In this document: positions 1 through 6,230 of the stretch, in pieces
How the letters are laid out: every line of letters begins with the position of its first letter
How positions within the stretch are numbered: position 1 is the stretch's first letter
Origin: Rudaea sp.
GTDB taxonomy: Bacteria > Pseudomonadota > Gammaproteobacteria > Xanthomonadales > Rhodanobacteraceae
Direction of reading: 5' to 3'
NCBI GenBank assembly: GCA_025934455.1
Contig: JAICYA010000047.1
Coordinates: forward strand, 1 to 9,403
DNA: 9,403 nucleotides
The notes under the pieces: generated by a model
Told to the model about the DNA's origin: nothing
The model's database searches: none
What the model saw: the letters and a program-made list of their open reading frames with translations, nothing else
Position numbers and translations under genes: made by a program

Positions 1-881
1 CCCCAGAACCATTCGCCGCGGCGGTCGCCGGAAGGGCCATCGGGATAGTCTTGCGCGGCCGCCCGCGCGTAATCCGATTGCGCGAAATGGCGGGCGTCGC
101 GTCCGAGATCCTTGCGCAGCCGCGCAAGCTCGGCGTGGCTGGCGCGACCGCCCAGGAAGGCCGTGACCGGATAGGCGTCGGGAGAGTTCCAGTATTCGTC
201 GAACGCGCGCGAGGCCTCCACGACTACCGGACCGATCGCGATCAGGTCGAGGTCGCGGAAGTCGGTGGTGCGGTCGAAACTGAAATAGTCGTCGCCGATG
301 TTGCGGCCGCCGACGATCGCCACATTGTTGTCCACGATGAACGACTTGTTGTGCATGCGGTGGTTGAGCCGGCTCGGCGAGAACATCAACTGGATGGCCT
401 TGGACAGCAGCGACGGCTTGCGCGTGTGGAACGGATTGAACAGGCGCACCCGCAAGTCCGGACTTGCGTTGAGCGCCTCGAACATGTCGACCTCCTGGCG
501 CACGTCGATGTCATCGACCAGCACGCGCACGCGCACGCCACGATCCGCTGCCGCCAGCAGGTGCTGCGCAACCAGTCGGCCGGTCGCGTCATTCGCGAAG
601 ATGTAGTACTGCAGGTCGATCGAATGCCTCGCCTCGTCGATCAGCGCCACGCGACTCATCAGCGCATTGGTGCCATTGCTCAGCAGGCGGAAGCCCGACT
701 CGTCCGGGTGCCGGCTTGCCGCGGCGTGCACGTAGCGCGCGCTCGGCGTGTTGGTGGTCGGCAGCAAGGCACGCGAGGAACGCTTCGCGAAATCGGTGCG
801 CAGCGCCGAGCAAGCGCCGAGCGTCAGCGCGAACAGCGCCAGCACTGCGCAAGCGCTCGTGCATCGCAACCAGGCTTTCAC
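1..881 (-). CDS. Phospholipase D-superfamily lipoprotein (cardiolipin synthase C-like), 3' end outside window
   Basis: The visible N-terminal 293 residues open with a lipoprotein signal peptide: charged start, hydrophobic stretch at residues 11-22 and lipobox L21-G22-A23-C24, so Cys24 is the expected lipid-anchored residue. The first HKD motif of the phospholipase D superfamily is complete: H177, K179, D184, followed by a GGRNIGDDYF segment (191-200) typical of ClsC/YmdC-like enzymes. The second HKD motif would lie beyond the left edge. These enzymes transfer phosphatidyl groups, for example in cardiolipin synthesis, and the family is known to act at the membrane; the exact substrate here is inferred. 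The start is GTG at 881, preceded by a good GGAGG seven bases upstream; an ATG further inside would remove the signal peptide. The gene is transcribed leftwards, away from the gene-poor 882-1829 stretch, which should hold its promoter. Family is secure; the specific reaction is not. Confidence 0.9.
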   Translation of the reverse strand, partial: MKAWLRCTSACAVLALFALTLGACSALRTDFAKRSSRALLPTTNTPSARYVHAAASRHPDESGFRLLSNGTNALMSRVALIDEARHSIDLQYYIFANDATGRLVAQHLLAAADRGVRVRVLVDDIDVRQEVDMFEALNASPDLRVRLFNPFHTRKPSLLSKAIQLMFSPSRLNHRMHNKSFIVDNNVAIVGGRNIGDDYFSFDRTTDFRDLDLIAIGPVVVEASRAFDEYWNSPDAYPVTAFLGGRASHAELARLRKDLGRDARHFAQSDYARAAAQDYPDGPSGDRRGEWFW

Positions 882-1829
882 GTTGTTGCCTCCGCCGTGA
901 ACCGAAATCCACGGGTTCCGCCACGTTCCGCGCGTACTGATGGCGTCGATGGCATCCGGATCAGGACACCAGCCGGCTGGACGATTCCCGTTCCTGCGAG
1001 CTCGACCGCGCCGCCCGAAACAACTGCCCGGCGAGAGCTGCGCGTGGACAAGAAGGTGACCTCACGTTGATACCAACCCAACGCTGGACCACGGCGGCGT
1101 CGACGTCTGTTCGGTAGCGAACGCTGCGTGGATGCACGGTCATGGTCGCCGGCGGCGGACAGCCTGCACACGGGTTGCGACTCTCTTTGATGGAAGGCGA
1201 TCGCGGTTGCCGCCGGGCACCCCGCATATCCCGCTTCCCGCCAGATTTCGCCAGTCACGGCTTCACGGCGCCGGGTCCATCGCGATACCACTTGCGCCTC
1301 GATGCCATGCCCGCTGACCCCGTTGCCCGTGAGGCCGCACCGATCTTCCACGGCAAGGTTCGATTTCCATCCGCCGGCGCGCGCTGCGCTTTTGGCTGCG
1401 GCGGCGTACGAACGCGACGGTGGCCGCACCCGGGCGCAGTGGTCAGCACGGATATCGCAATGCCACACAGGACGCGAGCGATGCACTTTCTAAAGCCCGC
1501 TATGTGTGCCATCAGACGGAGTTTTTGCATTCCACCCTGTAGCGTGTTCATCAAGGAAGATCGCTGGACACGGACGTCCGCTTTTCGAGGCGCTGATCCG
1601 GCGCCGTTTCGCGGCAGCGTGACAGTCCGGCTCCTCAATGGACCGAGCATCCACGCAAGCAACTTCTGTTGCAAAGCCGACGTCGATGAGCAACCTGTTC
1701 CGACGAACGCCGTGCAACGACAACGCGATCGCGGGCTTCGACGAGTCAGCGCAAAGGTACACGACGCCACGGTTTTTTCCGCTGCGTTGCGTTAAGTGGT
1801 ATCACGCAACATCCACGGAGGAATCCGTC
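882..1829. other. Gene-poor stretch of about 0.95 kb
   Basis: I see no convincing gene here. Open frames of 200 residues or so exist on both strands (for example 1142-1795 plus, 1486-878 minus, 1770-1255 minus), but they overlap one another, are rich in Arg, Cys, Pro and Ser as GC-rich antisense frames usually are, carry no motif I recognise and lack well-placed Shine-Dalgarno sequences. The stretch must contain the promoter of the leftward phospholipase D-like gene and that of the rightward DUF1328 gene. It could also hold a small RNA or decayed genes, but nothing in the sequence shows this directly. One weak small-lipoprotein candidate (1530-1255, minus) is discussed among the findings. Confidence 0.5.
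1786..1810 (+). promoter_or_regulatory. Inverted repeat upstream of the DUF1328 gene
   Basis: GTTGCGT at 1786-1792 is perfectly complementary to ACGCAAC at 1804-1810, with an 11-base spacer. It ends five bases before the ribosome binding site of the DUF1328 gene (GGAGGA from 1817). It could be an operator for a dimeric regulator or a 5'-UTR hairpin close to the Shine-Dalgarno sequence. The repeat is seen directly; its function is inferred, and 7-base repeats also arise by chance. Confidence 0.35.
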
Positions 1830-1994
1830 ATGCTTCGCTATGCAATCATCTTCCTGATCATCGCCATCATCGCGGCGGTGCTCGGGTTCTCGGGAATCGC
1901 CGGCGCCGCGGGCAGCATCGCCTACATCCTGGCGATCGTCTTCGTCATCCTGTTCATCGCTTCGCTGATCTTCGGTCGCCGGGTGCGCCTCTGA
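1830..1994 (+). CDS. DUF1328 (YtjA-type) small membrane protein
   Basis: This 54-residue protein is almost entirely hydrophobic. Two membrane segments (about 4-24 and 30-48) are joined by a small-residue turn, [11 protein letters not shown], and the protein ends in a basic tail, GRRVRL. This pattern and length are typical of the DUF1328 family (E. coli YtjA), small inner-membrane proteins without a defined biochemical role, commonly found beside other stress genes such as csbD. The start ATG has a strong GGAGGA seven to eight bases upstream. An upstream in-frame extension exists but has no ribosome binding site and no resemblance to the family. It is the first gene of a run of four rightward small genes and lies 90 bases before the CsbD gene; a shared transcript is plausible. 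An inverted repeat sits just upstream. Confidence 0.9.
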   Translation: MLRYAIIFLIIAIIAAVLGFSGIAGAAGSIAYILAIVFVILFIASLIFGRRVRL

Positions 1995-2084
1995 AACGAG
2001 GCGCTGCACGCTCCCGGCCGGGTCACCCCAAGCGACAGACTTCAGACTGATTCACACAGCGGAAATTCCACAGGAGTGTTCAAC

Positions 2085-2291
2085 ATGGACAAGAATCGCA
2101 CCGAAGGCACCAGGCGCGAAATCAAGGGCACGATCAAGGAAGTGACCGGAAAGGTCACCGGCGACAAGACCCGGGAGATCACGGGCAACATCGAGAAGAA
2201 CACCGGCAAGGTGCAGAAAAGCCTGGGTCGGGCCGCCGATCACATGCGCGACGCCTCACGCAGGAACGACGATCTCGACCGCGAGACATGA
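2085..2291 (+). CDS. CsbD-family stress-response protein
   Basis: This 68-residue, highly charged soluble protein shows the CsbD hallmark: MDKNRTEGTRREIKGTIKE at the N-terminus, then repeated short amphipathic segments with the pattern G-K-V/I-x-x-x-T/N-G (residues about 14-48). CsbD of Bacillus subtilis is a sigma-B general stress protein, and E. coli YjbJ is a very abundant stationary-phase/osmotic-stress relative; the molecular function of the family is not established. ATG at 2085 is chosen because AGGAG (2072-2076) lies eight bases upstream; the GTG at 2076 overlaps that Shine-Dalgarno and is unlikely. The gene follows DUF1328 and is followed by a strong hairpin (2309-2341), which probably ends or attenuates transcription from this pair. 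Confidence 0.93.
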   Translation: MDKNRTEGTRREIKGTIKEVTGKVTGDKTREITGNIEKNTGKVQKSLGRAADHMRDASRRNDDLDRET

Positions 2292-2308
2292 ACGCGGCTT
2301 GGTCACTA

Positions 2309-2341
2309 GCGCGTCGCCACGGGTCTGCCGTGACGACGCGC
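2309..2341 (+). terminator. Strong hairpin after the CsbD gene
   Basis: Arms 2309-2322 and 2328-2341 pair over 14 positions with a single C/A mismatch, around a five-base loop (GTCTG). The stem is very GC-rich. No T-run follows on the plus strand, so it is not a textbook intrinsic terminator; it could be a weak terminator, an mRNA 3'-end stabiliser protecting the csbD transcript, or an attenuator before the secreted-protein gene whose ribosome binding site starts 16 bases later. The structure is seen directly; the role is inferred. Confidence 0.6.
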
Positions 2342-2367
2342 ACCTTCAGGCATTACGGAGATTCATC

Positions 2368-2841
2368 ATGCAAATGCAAACCTCGAAACTTTCCCTCTCG
2401 CTTGCGACAGCGCTAGGCATCGGCCTGCTCGCGCTGGCTCCCGGCGCGCTGGCCGCCAATGACAGCAATGCCGGGAACATGGACTGCCACATGACCTTCA
2501 CCCTTCACGGCTGGTCCGCGGTCTACGAGACCGCGAGCGGTTCCGGCACGGTCACCTGCGACAACGGCCAGACGATGCCGGTCACCCTCAGCGCCAAGGG
2601 CGGCGGACTCAGCGTCGGGAATTACCGGCTTACCGATGGTCGCGGCAGCTTCACCGATGTCAGCAATATCCATCAGGTGCTGGGCAGCTATGCGCGCGCC
2701 ACCGCCCACGCCGGCGCGGCGCAGAGCGCGCATGCCTCGGTGATGACCAAGGGCGACATCTCGCTTGCCATCCGCGGTCACGGAACCGGCTGGAATGTCG
2801 GCGTCGGTTTCTCCGGCTTCACCATCAAGCCCGCGCAGTAA
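2368..2841 (+). CDS. Secreted/periplasmic protein of unknown function
   Basis: I do not recognise a named family with confidence. The 157-residue product has a clear Sec signal peptide: Lys7, a hydrophobic core at about 8-24 and an ALA-type cleavage site near residues 27-30 (after A29 or A30). The mature part of about 127 residues is rich in Gly, Ser, Thr and Ala and looks like beta-strands. It contains two cysteines only, C40 and C64 (after the C18-free signal), which could form a periplasmic disulfide. It ends with glycine-rich strands (residues 136-150). ATG 2368 is preceded by GGAG seven bases upstream; the longer frame from 2299 would destroy the signal peptide. It sits between a csbD gene and a PRC-barrel gene, so an envelope-stress role is possible but only by position. 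It is flanked by hairpins on both sides, suggesting it may be a separate transcript. Confidence 0.85.
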   Translation: MQMQTSKLSLSLATALGIGLLALAPGALAANDSNAGNMDCHMTFTLHGWSAVYETASGSGTVTCDNGQTMPVTLSAKGGGLSVGNYRLTDGRGSFTDVSNIHQVLGSYARATAHAGAAQSAHASVMTKGDISLAIRGHGTGWNVGVGFSGFTIKPAQ

Positions 2842-2855
2842 GCCGGGCTGCGCAA

Positions 2856-2880
2856 CGTTGCCGGCGCCTGTCCGGCAACG
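2856..2880 (+). terminator. Hairpin after the secreted-protein gene
   Basis: CGTTGCCGG (2856-2864) pairs perfectly with CCGGCAACG (2872-2880) around a seven-base loop, 15 bases after the stop codon. It is placed where a terminator would be expected, but there is no following T-tract. It could also be a transcript-stabilising element. Structure seen, function inferred. Confidence 0.5.
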
Positions 2881-2927
2881 CGTTCGGGCATGACCTTCCA
2901 CCGCATTTCAGTTCCAAGGAGCGCCCC

Positions 2928-3284
2928 ATGGCTCAAACCGTCAAATTTCTTTCCCCCCAGTTTCTTTCCGCTTCCACGCTGATCGGCGCGGACGTCAAGA
3001 ATCCCCAGGACGAGTCGCTCGGGGAACTCAAGGACGTCATGATCAGCACCACCAGCGGCAAGATCGCCTTCGGCGTGTTGTCGTTCGGCGGCATGCTGGG
3101 CATGGGCAACAAGCTGTTCGCTGTCCCGTGGGAAGCGTTTCGTGTGGATGGCGGAAACGAACGCGTGGTCCTCGACGTACCCAAGGAACGACTCAAGGAC
3201 GCACCCGGATTCGACAAGGATCACTGGCCGAACTTCGCGGACCCCACCGTCGCCACGCAGGTGCAGACCTACTATCAGCGTTGA
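2928..3284 (+). CDS. PRC-barrel domain protein
   Basis: The 118-residue protein matches the PRC-barrel pattern seen in photosynthetic reaction-centre H subunits and RimM: ASTLIGADVKNPQDESLGEL (residues 15-34) followed by a 'KDVMIS...GKIAFGVLSFGG' strand region (35-55), and 'FAVPWEAFRV' (64-73), the usual end of the small beta-barrel. The C-terminal tail (about 85-118) is polar and ends near 'TQVQTYYQR'. No signal peptide or membrane segment is visible, so it is likely cytoplasmic. Stand-alone PRC-barrel proteins are common beside CsbD and other stress genes in Pseudomonadota; their ligand or partner is generally unknown. The start has AAGGAG (2916-2921) six bases upstream. It converges with the cation-efflux gene on the other strand, whose stop is only 49 bases away. 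Confidence 0.92.
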   Translation: MAQTVKFLSPQFLSASTLIGADVKNPQDESLGELKDVMISTTSGKIAFGVLSFGGMLGMGNKLFAVPWEAFRVDGGNERVVLDVPKERLKDAPGFDKDHWPNFADPTVATQVQTYYQR

Positions 3285-3324
3285 CGCGGAAACGGCGTGG
3301 ACACGGAAACACGAAACATGCGGT

Positions 3325-3342
3325 GCGCCGCAATCACGGCGC
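3325..3342. terminator. Short hairpin between convergent genes
   Basis: GCGCCG (3325-3330) and CGGCGC (3337-3342) form a six-base-pair stem with a six-base loop, lying at the meeting point of the PRC-barrel gene (plus) and the CDF transporter gene (minus), whose stop codon is in the loop. In the minus direction the following bases are moderately T-rich. It may serve as a terminator for the minus-strand operon; the evidence is weak. Confidence 0.25.
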
Positions 3343-4293
3343 GTCGCTCTTGTCTTCCATGGCCTTGCGCCGCGCCTGCCAGACTTCCGGGGTTTGCGGC
3401 TTGACGAACAGCGCGACGATCGCGGCATTCGCCTGCTTTGCGCTGGTTTCCATGCGGTTGACGCAGGCTTCGATCTCGGGCGTGGTCAACGCGTCTTCGA
3501 ATTCCGCGCTCAGCATGGCGACGATCTGGTCCGGCCCCATCTGCATGGTCAGCACGCCGTTGGCGCTGCGGATGCCCGGATCCCGTCTCGCGATGGCCAG
3601 TATCGCTTCGCCCACCCGCGGATGCGCGGGCTCGCCGAGCAGCAACCCCTTGCTTTCGCGCGCCAGCAGCAGCGCCGAGGTCGCCAGCACCAGCGCGATG
3701 CCGACCGCCGCCGCACCATCCAGCCGGGGCGCGCCCAGCAACTGCGCGCCAAGGATGCCGAGGAAAGCGATCAAGAGTCCCAGCAGCGCCGCGCTGTCCT
3801 CCAGCAGGACCGTGAACGTGGTCGGGTCCTTGCTTTGCCGGAACGCCTGGAAATATCCGAGGCTTCCCTTGCGCGTGCGAAACTCGCGCAGCGCGATCGA
3901 CCATGAAGTGCCCTCGAACACCGCTGCCACGCCGAGCACGGCGTAATTGATCCAGAGATCCCTGTCCGGAACCGGGTTGCGCAGGCGCATCACCCCTTCG
4001 ATGAGGGCGACGCCCGCGCCCACCGCCAGTACCAGCAGCGCGACGATGAAGCTCCAGAAATAGAGCTCGCGGCCATGGCCGAAGGGATGGGTCCGGTCGG
4101 GCGGCTTGCTGGCGCGATGCAGGCCGTACAGCAACAGCAATTCGTTGACGCTGTCGACCAGGGAATGAACGCCCTCGCTCCACATCGCCGAACTGCCCGT
4201 CAATGCGGCGGCGGCGAATTTGCTCAAGGCAATGATCAGGTTTCCGGCGAGCGCGGCGCAAACGACGAAACGCGAATTGGATTTGCCGGGCAT
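3334..4293 (-). CDS. Cation diffusion facilitator transporter, ZnT9 (SLC30A9)-like
   Basis: This 319-residue protein has six likely membrane segments (roughly 9-31, 37-57, 77-100, 113-136, 160-185, 190-212) and a cytoplasmic C-terminal domain (about 222-300). CDF motifs are clear: SEGVHSLVDSVNE (39-51, with H43 and D47 on TM2) and HPFGHGRELYFWS (69-81). TM5 carries DPTTFTVLLEDSAALLG (156-172) instead of the usual H-x3-D zinc site of YiiP; this LLED form is typical of the ZnT9-like branch. CDF proteins exchange Zn2+, Mn2+, Fe2+ or related ions for protons, usually exporting them from the cytoplasm; substrate and direction for this branch are uncertain. The gene lies 50 bases downstream of an Nramp-family gene on the same strand, probably one operon. 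The ATG at 4293 has only a weak Shine-Dalgarno, but the protein aligns from its start with the family. Confidence 0.93.
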   Translation of the reverse strand: MPGKSNSRFVVCAALAGNLIIALSKFAAAALTGSSAMWSEGVHSLVDSVNELLLLYGLHRASKPPDRTHPFGHGRELYFWSFIVALLVLAVGAGVALIEGVMRLRNPVPDRDLWINYAVLGVAAVFEGTSWSIALREFRTRKGSLGYFQAFRQSKDPTTFTVLLEDSAALLGLLIAFLGILGAQLLGAPRLDGAAAVGIALVLATSALLLARESKGLLLGEPAHPRVGEAILAIARRDPGIRSANGVLTMQMGPDQIVAMLSAEFEDALTTPEIEACVNRMETSAKQANAAIVALFVKPQTPEVWQARRKAMEDKSDAP

Positions 4294-4343
4294 GGCCGCA
4301 CCGCGTCAGGGATCCGGTTCTGCATGGAACGGACACGCCCGCA

Positions 4344-5624
4344 TTACCTGCCCCAGGTCGCGAACATGACCACGGCCGCCACGGTCATCACCAGCGTTGC
4401 GATCCAGCCCAGGATCTGCAGCCACAGCGGAAGAACGAATTTGCCCATGTCGCGCAGGCTCATGCTGAACACCATGATCGCGGCCATGATCGGAACCGCG
4501 GCGACACCGTTGATCACCGCGCTCCAATACAGCGCCTTGACCGGATCGATGGGGAGGACATTGAGCGCCAGCCCCAGCGCGCCGGAAACGGCGAGTACCA
4601 CGTAGAAGAGCTTGGCGCGGGACAGTTTGAGTTCGAGCCCGCTCGGCTTGCCGAAGGCTTCCGCCCCGCCGTACGCCGCGGATCCCGCGAGCACGGGGAC
4701 TGCCAGCAGGCCGGTCCCGATGATTCCGGCCGCGAACAGCACGGAAGCGAACCGCCCTGCCAGCGGGCGCAACGCCGCAGCGGCCTCCGCGGAGGAGGTG
4801 ATGTCGGTCTTGCCATGTGCGTGCAGCACGACCGCCGCGGTGAGGATGATGAAGAACGCCACGATCTCGGAAGCGAACATCCCCGCAACCGTGTCGATGC
4901 CGATGCGCCTGAGCGCGGACGGCCCTTGCAGCGGCATGCGCATGAGCGGCCGGCGCAGGTTGCGGACATCCCGCACTTCCTCGACTTCCTGCGCGGCCTG
5001 CCAGAAAAACAGATAGGGGCTGATGGTGGTGCCGAGTACCGCCACGATCGCCATCGCGTATTTGGCATCGATCGTGATATGCGGCAGAAAAACACCTTGC
5101 AACACTTCATTCCAGGGGACCTTGACCGCGAACGCGGTGGCGACATAGGCAAACAGACTTAGCGTCAGGATCTTCAGGATGGGCGAGTAGTACGAGAACG
5201 GCACGAATACCTGCAGCGCAATCGAGAGCAGCATGAACACCGCGGTGTACGCGAGCGCGGGGCCGCCGACCAGCAGCTTGAGCGCGGCGCCCATCGCGCC
5301 GATGTCCGCCCCCAGGTTGATGATGTTGGCGACCAGCAGCGCGGACACGAGGCAGTACACCAGCCAGTGTCCGTAGCGCTTGCGCAAGCCGGCCGCGACG
5401 CCGGCGCCGGTGACGCGGCCGATGCGCGCGCTGATCATTTGAATCGCGATCATCAGTGGCAGCGCCAGCAGGACGCTCCACATGGTGTTGTAGCCGTAGG
5501 CCGCGCCGACCTGCGAATACGTCGCGATGCCGCTCGGGTCGTCGTCGGCCGCGCCGGTGACGAGTCCGGCGCTGAGCATCCGCCAGTAGGGCGTGTTCGC
5601 TTCGGTGTTATTGCGCTTGTTCAA
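4344..5624 (-). CDS. Nramp-family divalent metal transporter with non-canonical metal site
   Basis: The 426-residue product has about eleven hydrophobic segments and the Nramp fold signature. The TM1 metal-binding loop reads GAADDDPSGIATYSQ (24-37), with D29-P30-S31-G32 where classical MntH/Nramp has D-P-G-N. On TM6 the usual M-P-H-N is replaced by S202-P203-Y204-L205. Aspartate is retained, while the metal-coordinating Asn and Met are lost, so this is an Nramp-related subgroup rather than a standard Mn2+/Fe2+ MntH; the true substrate (Mn2+, Mg2+ or another ion) cannot be read from sequence. I choose TTG at 5624: it overlaps the TGA of the upstream SdhD-like frame (TTGA), and AAGGA lies about ten bases upstream. 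ATG at 5657, giving 11 more residues, is the alternative. A ZnT9-like CDF gene follows on the same strand, suggesting a metal-homeostasis operon. Confidence 0.93.
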   Translation of the reverse strand: MNKRNNTEANTPYWRMLSAGLVTGAADDDPSGIATYSQVGAAYGYNTMWSVLLALPLMIAIQMISARIGRVTGAGVAAGLRKRYGHWLVYCLVSALLVANIINLGADIGAMGAALKLLVGGPALAYTAVFMLLSIALQVFVPFSYYSPILKILTLSLFAYVATAFAVKVPWNEVLQGVFLPHITIDAKYAMAIVAVLGTTISPYLFFWQAAQEVEEVRDVRNLRRPLMRMPLQGPSALRRIGIDTVAGMFASEIVAFFIILTAAVVLHAHGKTDITSSAEAAAALRPLAGRFASVLFAAGIIGTGLLAVPVLAGSAAYGGAEAFGKPSGLELKLSRAKLFYVVLAVSGALGLALNVLPIDPVKALYWSAVINGVAAVPIMAAIMVFSMSLRDMGKFVLPLWLQILGWIATLVMTVAAVVMFATWGR

Positions 5625-5893
5625 GTCATGCGATCCTTGCGCGGCGGGTCGGGGCATCGTCCCCGATCATCCAAGGCGATCCGTACGGTCGCCAGGATCC
5701 CGGCAACGGCCAGCTCAAAACAGGCGAAACGCATCGCGATCAGCGCGGGAAGCTTCATCGCCGAGTGGACGTAATCCTCGATCACCACCTGCACGCCCAA
5801 GGTCATGCGATGGAAGAGCGCGATCAGGAGCAGCGCCATCGCGATGTCGGCGGGGAACGCCTCGCCGGGCGCTGCGTCGAGCATCGCACCCAT
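5621..5893 (-). pseudogene. Truncated SdhD-like (succinate dehydrogenase membrane anchor) fragment
   Basis: The C-terminal half strongly resembles SdhD, the small haem/quinone-binding anchor of succinate dehydrogenase. Residues counted from ATG 5893 give ALLLIALFHRMTLG (20-33), then QVVIEDYVH (35-43) and a last hydrophobic helix (about 49-74). D40-Y41 match the conserved quinone-site D-Y (E. coli D82-Y83). The position of the haem-ligand His (E. coli H71, four residues before the conserved Gly) is R29 here; the only His, H28, is shifted by one. SdhD proteins are normally about 115-130 residues with three membrane helices; helix 1 and the conserved N-terminal arginine region are missing in this frame. 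No sdhC, sdhA or sdhB is present nearby. I therefore call it a remnant, but the frame is open, and its stop overlaps the Nramp start, so a functional small membrane protein cannot be excluded. The frame stays open up to ATG 6085; the real start is uncertain. Confidence 0.5.
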
Positions 5894-6230
5894 GCGATCC
5901 CGTTCGACACGAGCTACGTCCGCGGTCACAGGCGATCGCCTTCCGTTCCGCATTCCATGTCCACGCATGGGTCCGATGCGTCCCATTGGACGCCCAAAGT
6001 GAAGCAAGCGCGCGTGAAGATTCACGACGCGCATGCAGCGTTCAGGATACAGCCGCGACCTTCCCGCTCTGTGTGCGTTAGCCAACGGAGCGAACGCGCC
6101 GCGCGGTTTAGTCTGCCCGTTTTCAAGGGAGATTCACGCGGCACGGACGCCCGCGTTTCCTGACCGCGCTACGCGCGCTGCCTCTTGGCTGGGTACGCAG
6201 TCGCCGTCATTCGTTCCTGCAGAGATGCCC
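5894..6230. other. Divergent intergenic region
   Basis: This 337-base stretch separates the minus-strand SdhD-like/Nramp/CDF unit from the plus-strand Rieske oxidoreductase and should hold both promoters. The minus frame of the SdhD fragment stays open through part of it (to 6085), and one stretch of another minus frame (around 5950-5995) vaguely recalls the His/Trp-rich N-terminus of SdhD, so the left part may be decayed sdhD sequence. The plus frame also extends upstream of 6231 to 6033, but without family resemblance. I cannot identify a convincing promoter, operator or RNA structure. Confidence 0.4.

Noticed and set aside
51..1070. Long plus-strand open frame of 339 residues
   Set aside because: It is the antisense shadow of the phospholipase D-like gene, whose lipobox, HKD motif and ribosome binding site are clear on the minus strand; the plus product is Arg/Val-rich with no recognisable motif.
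1142..1795. Plus-strand open frame of 217 residues
   Set aside because: No ribosome binding site, no family motif, Arg/Pro/Cys-rich composition, and it overlaps equally long frames on the other strand.
2013..2022. Ten-base palindrome CCCGGCCGGG between DUF1328 and csbD
   Set aside because: No loop, very short and made only of G and C, so chance is the simplest explanation in this base composition.
3275..4336. Minus-strand frame of 353 residues overlapping the CDF gene
   Set aside because: It is an out-of-frame reading of the CDF transporter gene, Arg/Gly/Ala-rich and without motifs; the true frame holds the CDF signatures.
6033..6230. 66-residue N-terminal extension of the Rieske oxidoreductase
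   Set aside because: The extension has no ribosome binding site or signal-peptide pattern, and the Rieske domain begins normally a short distance after ATG 6231.
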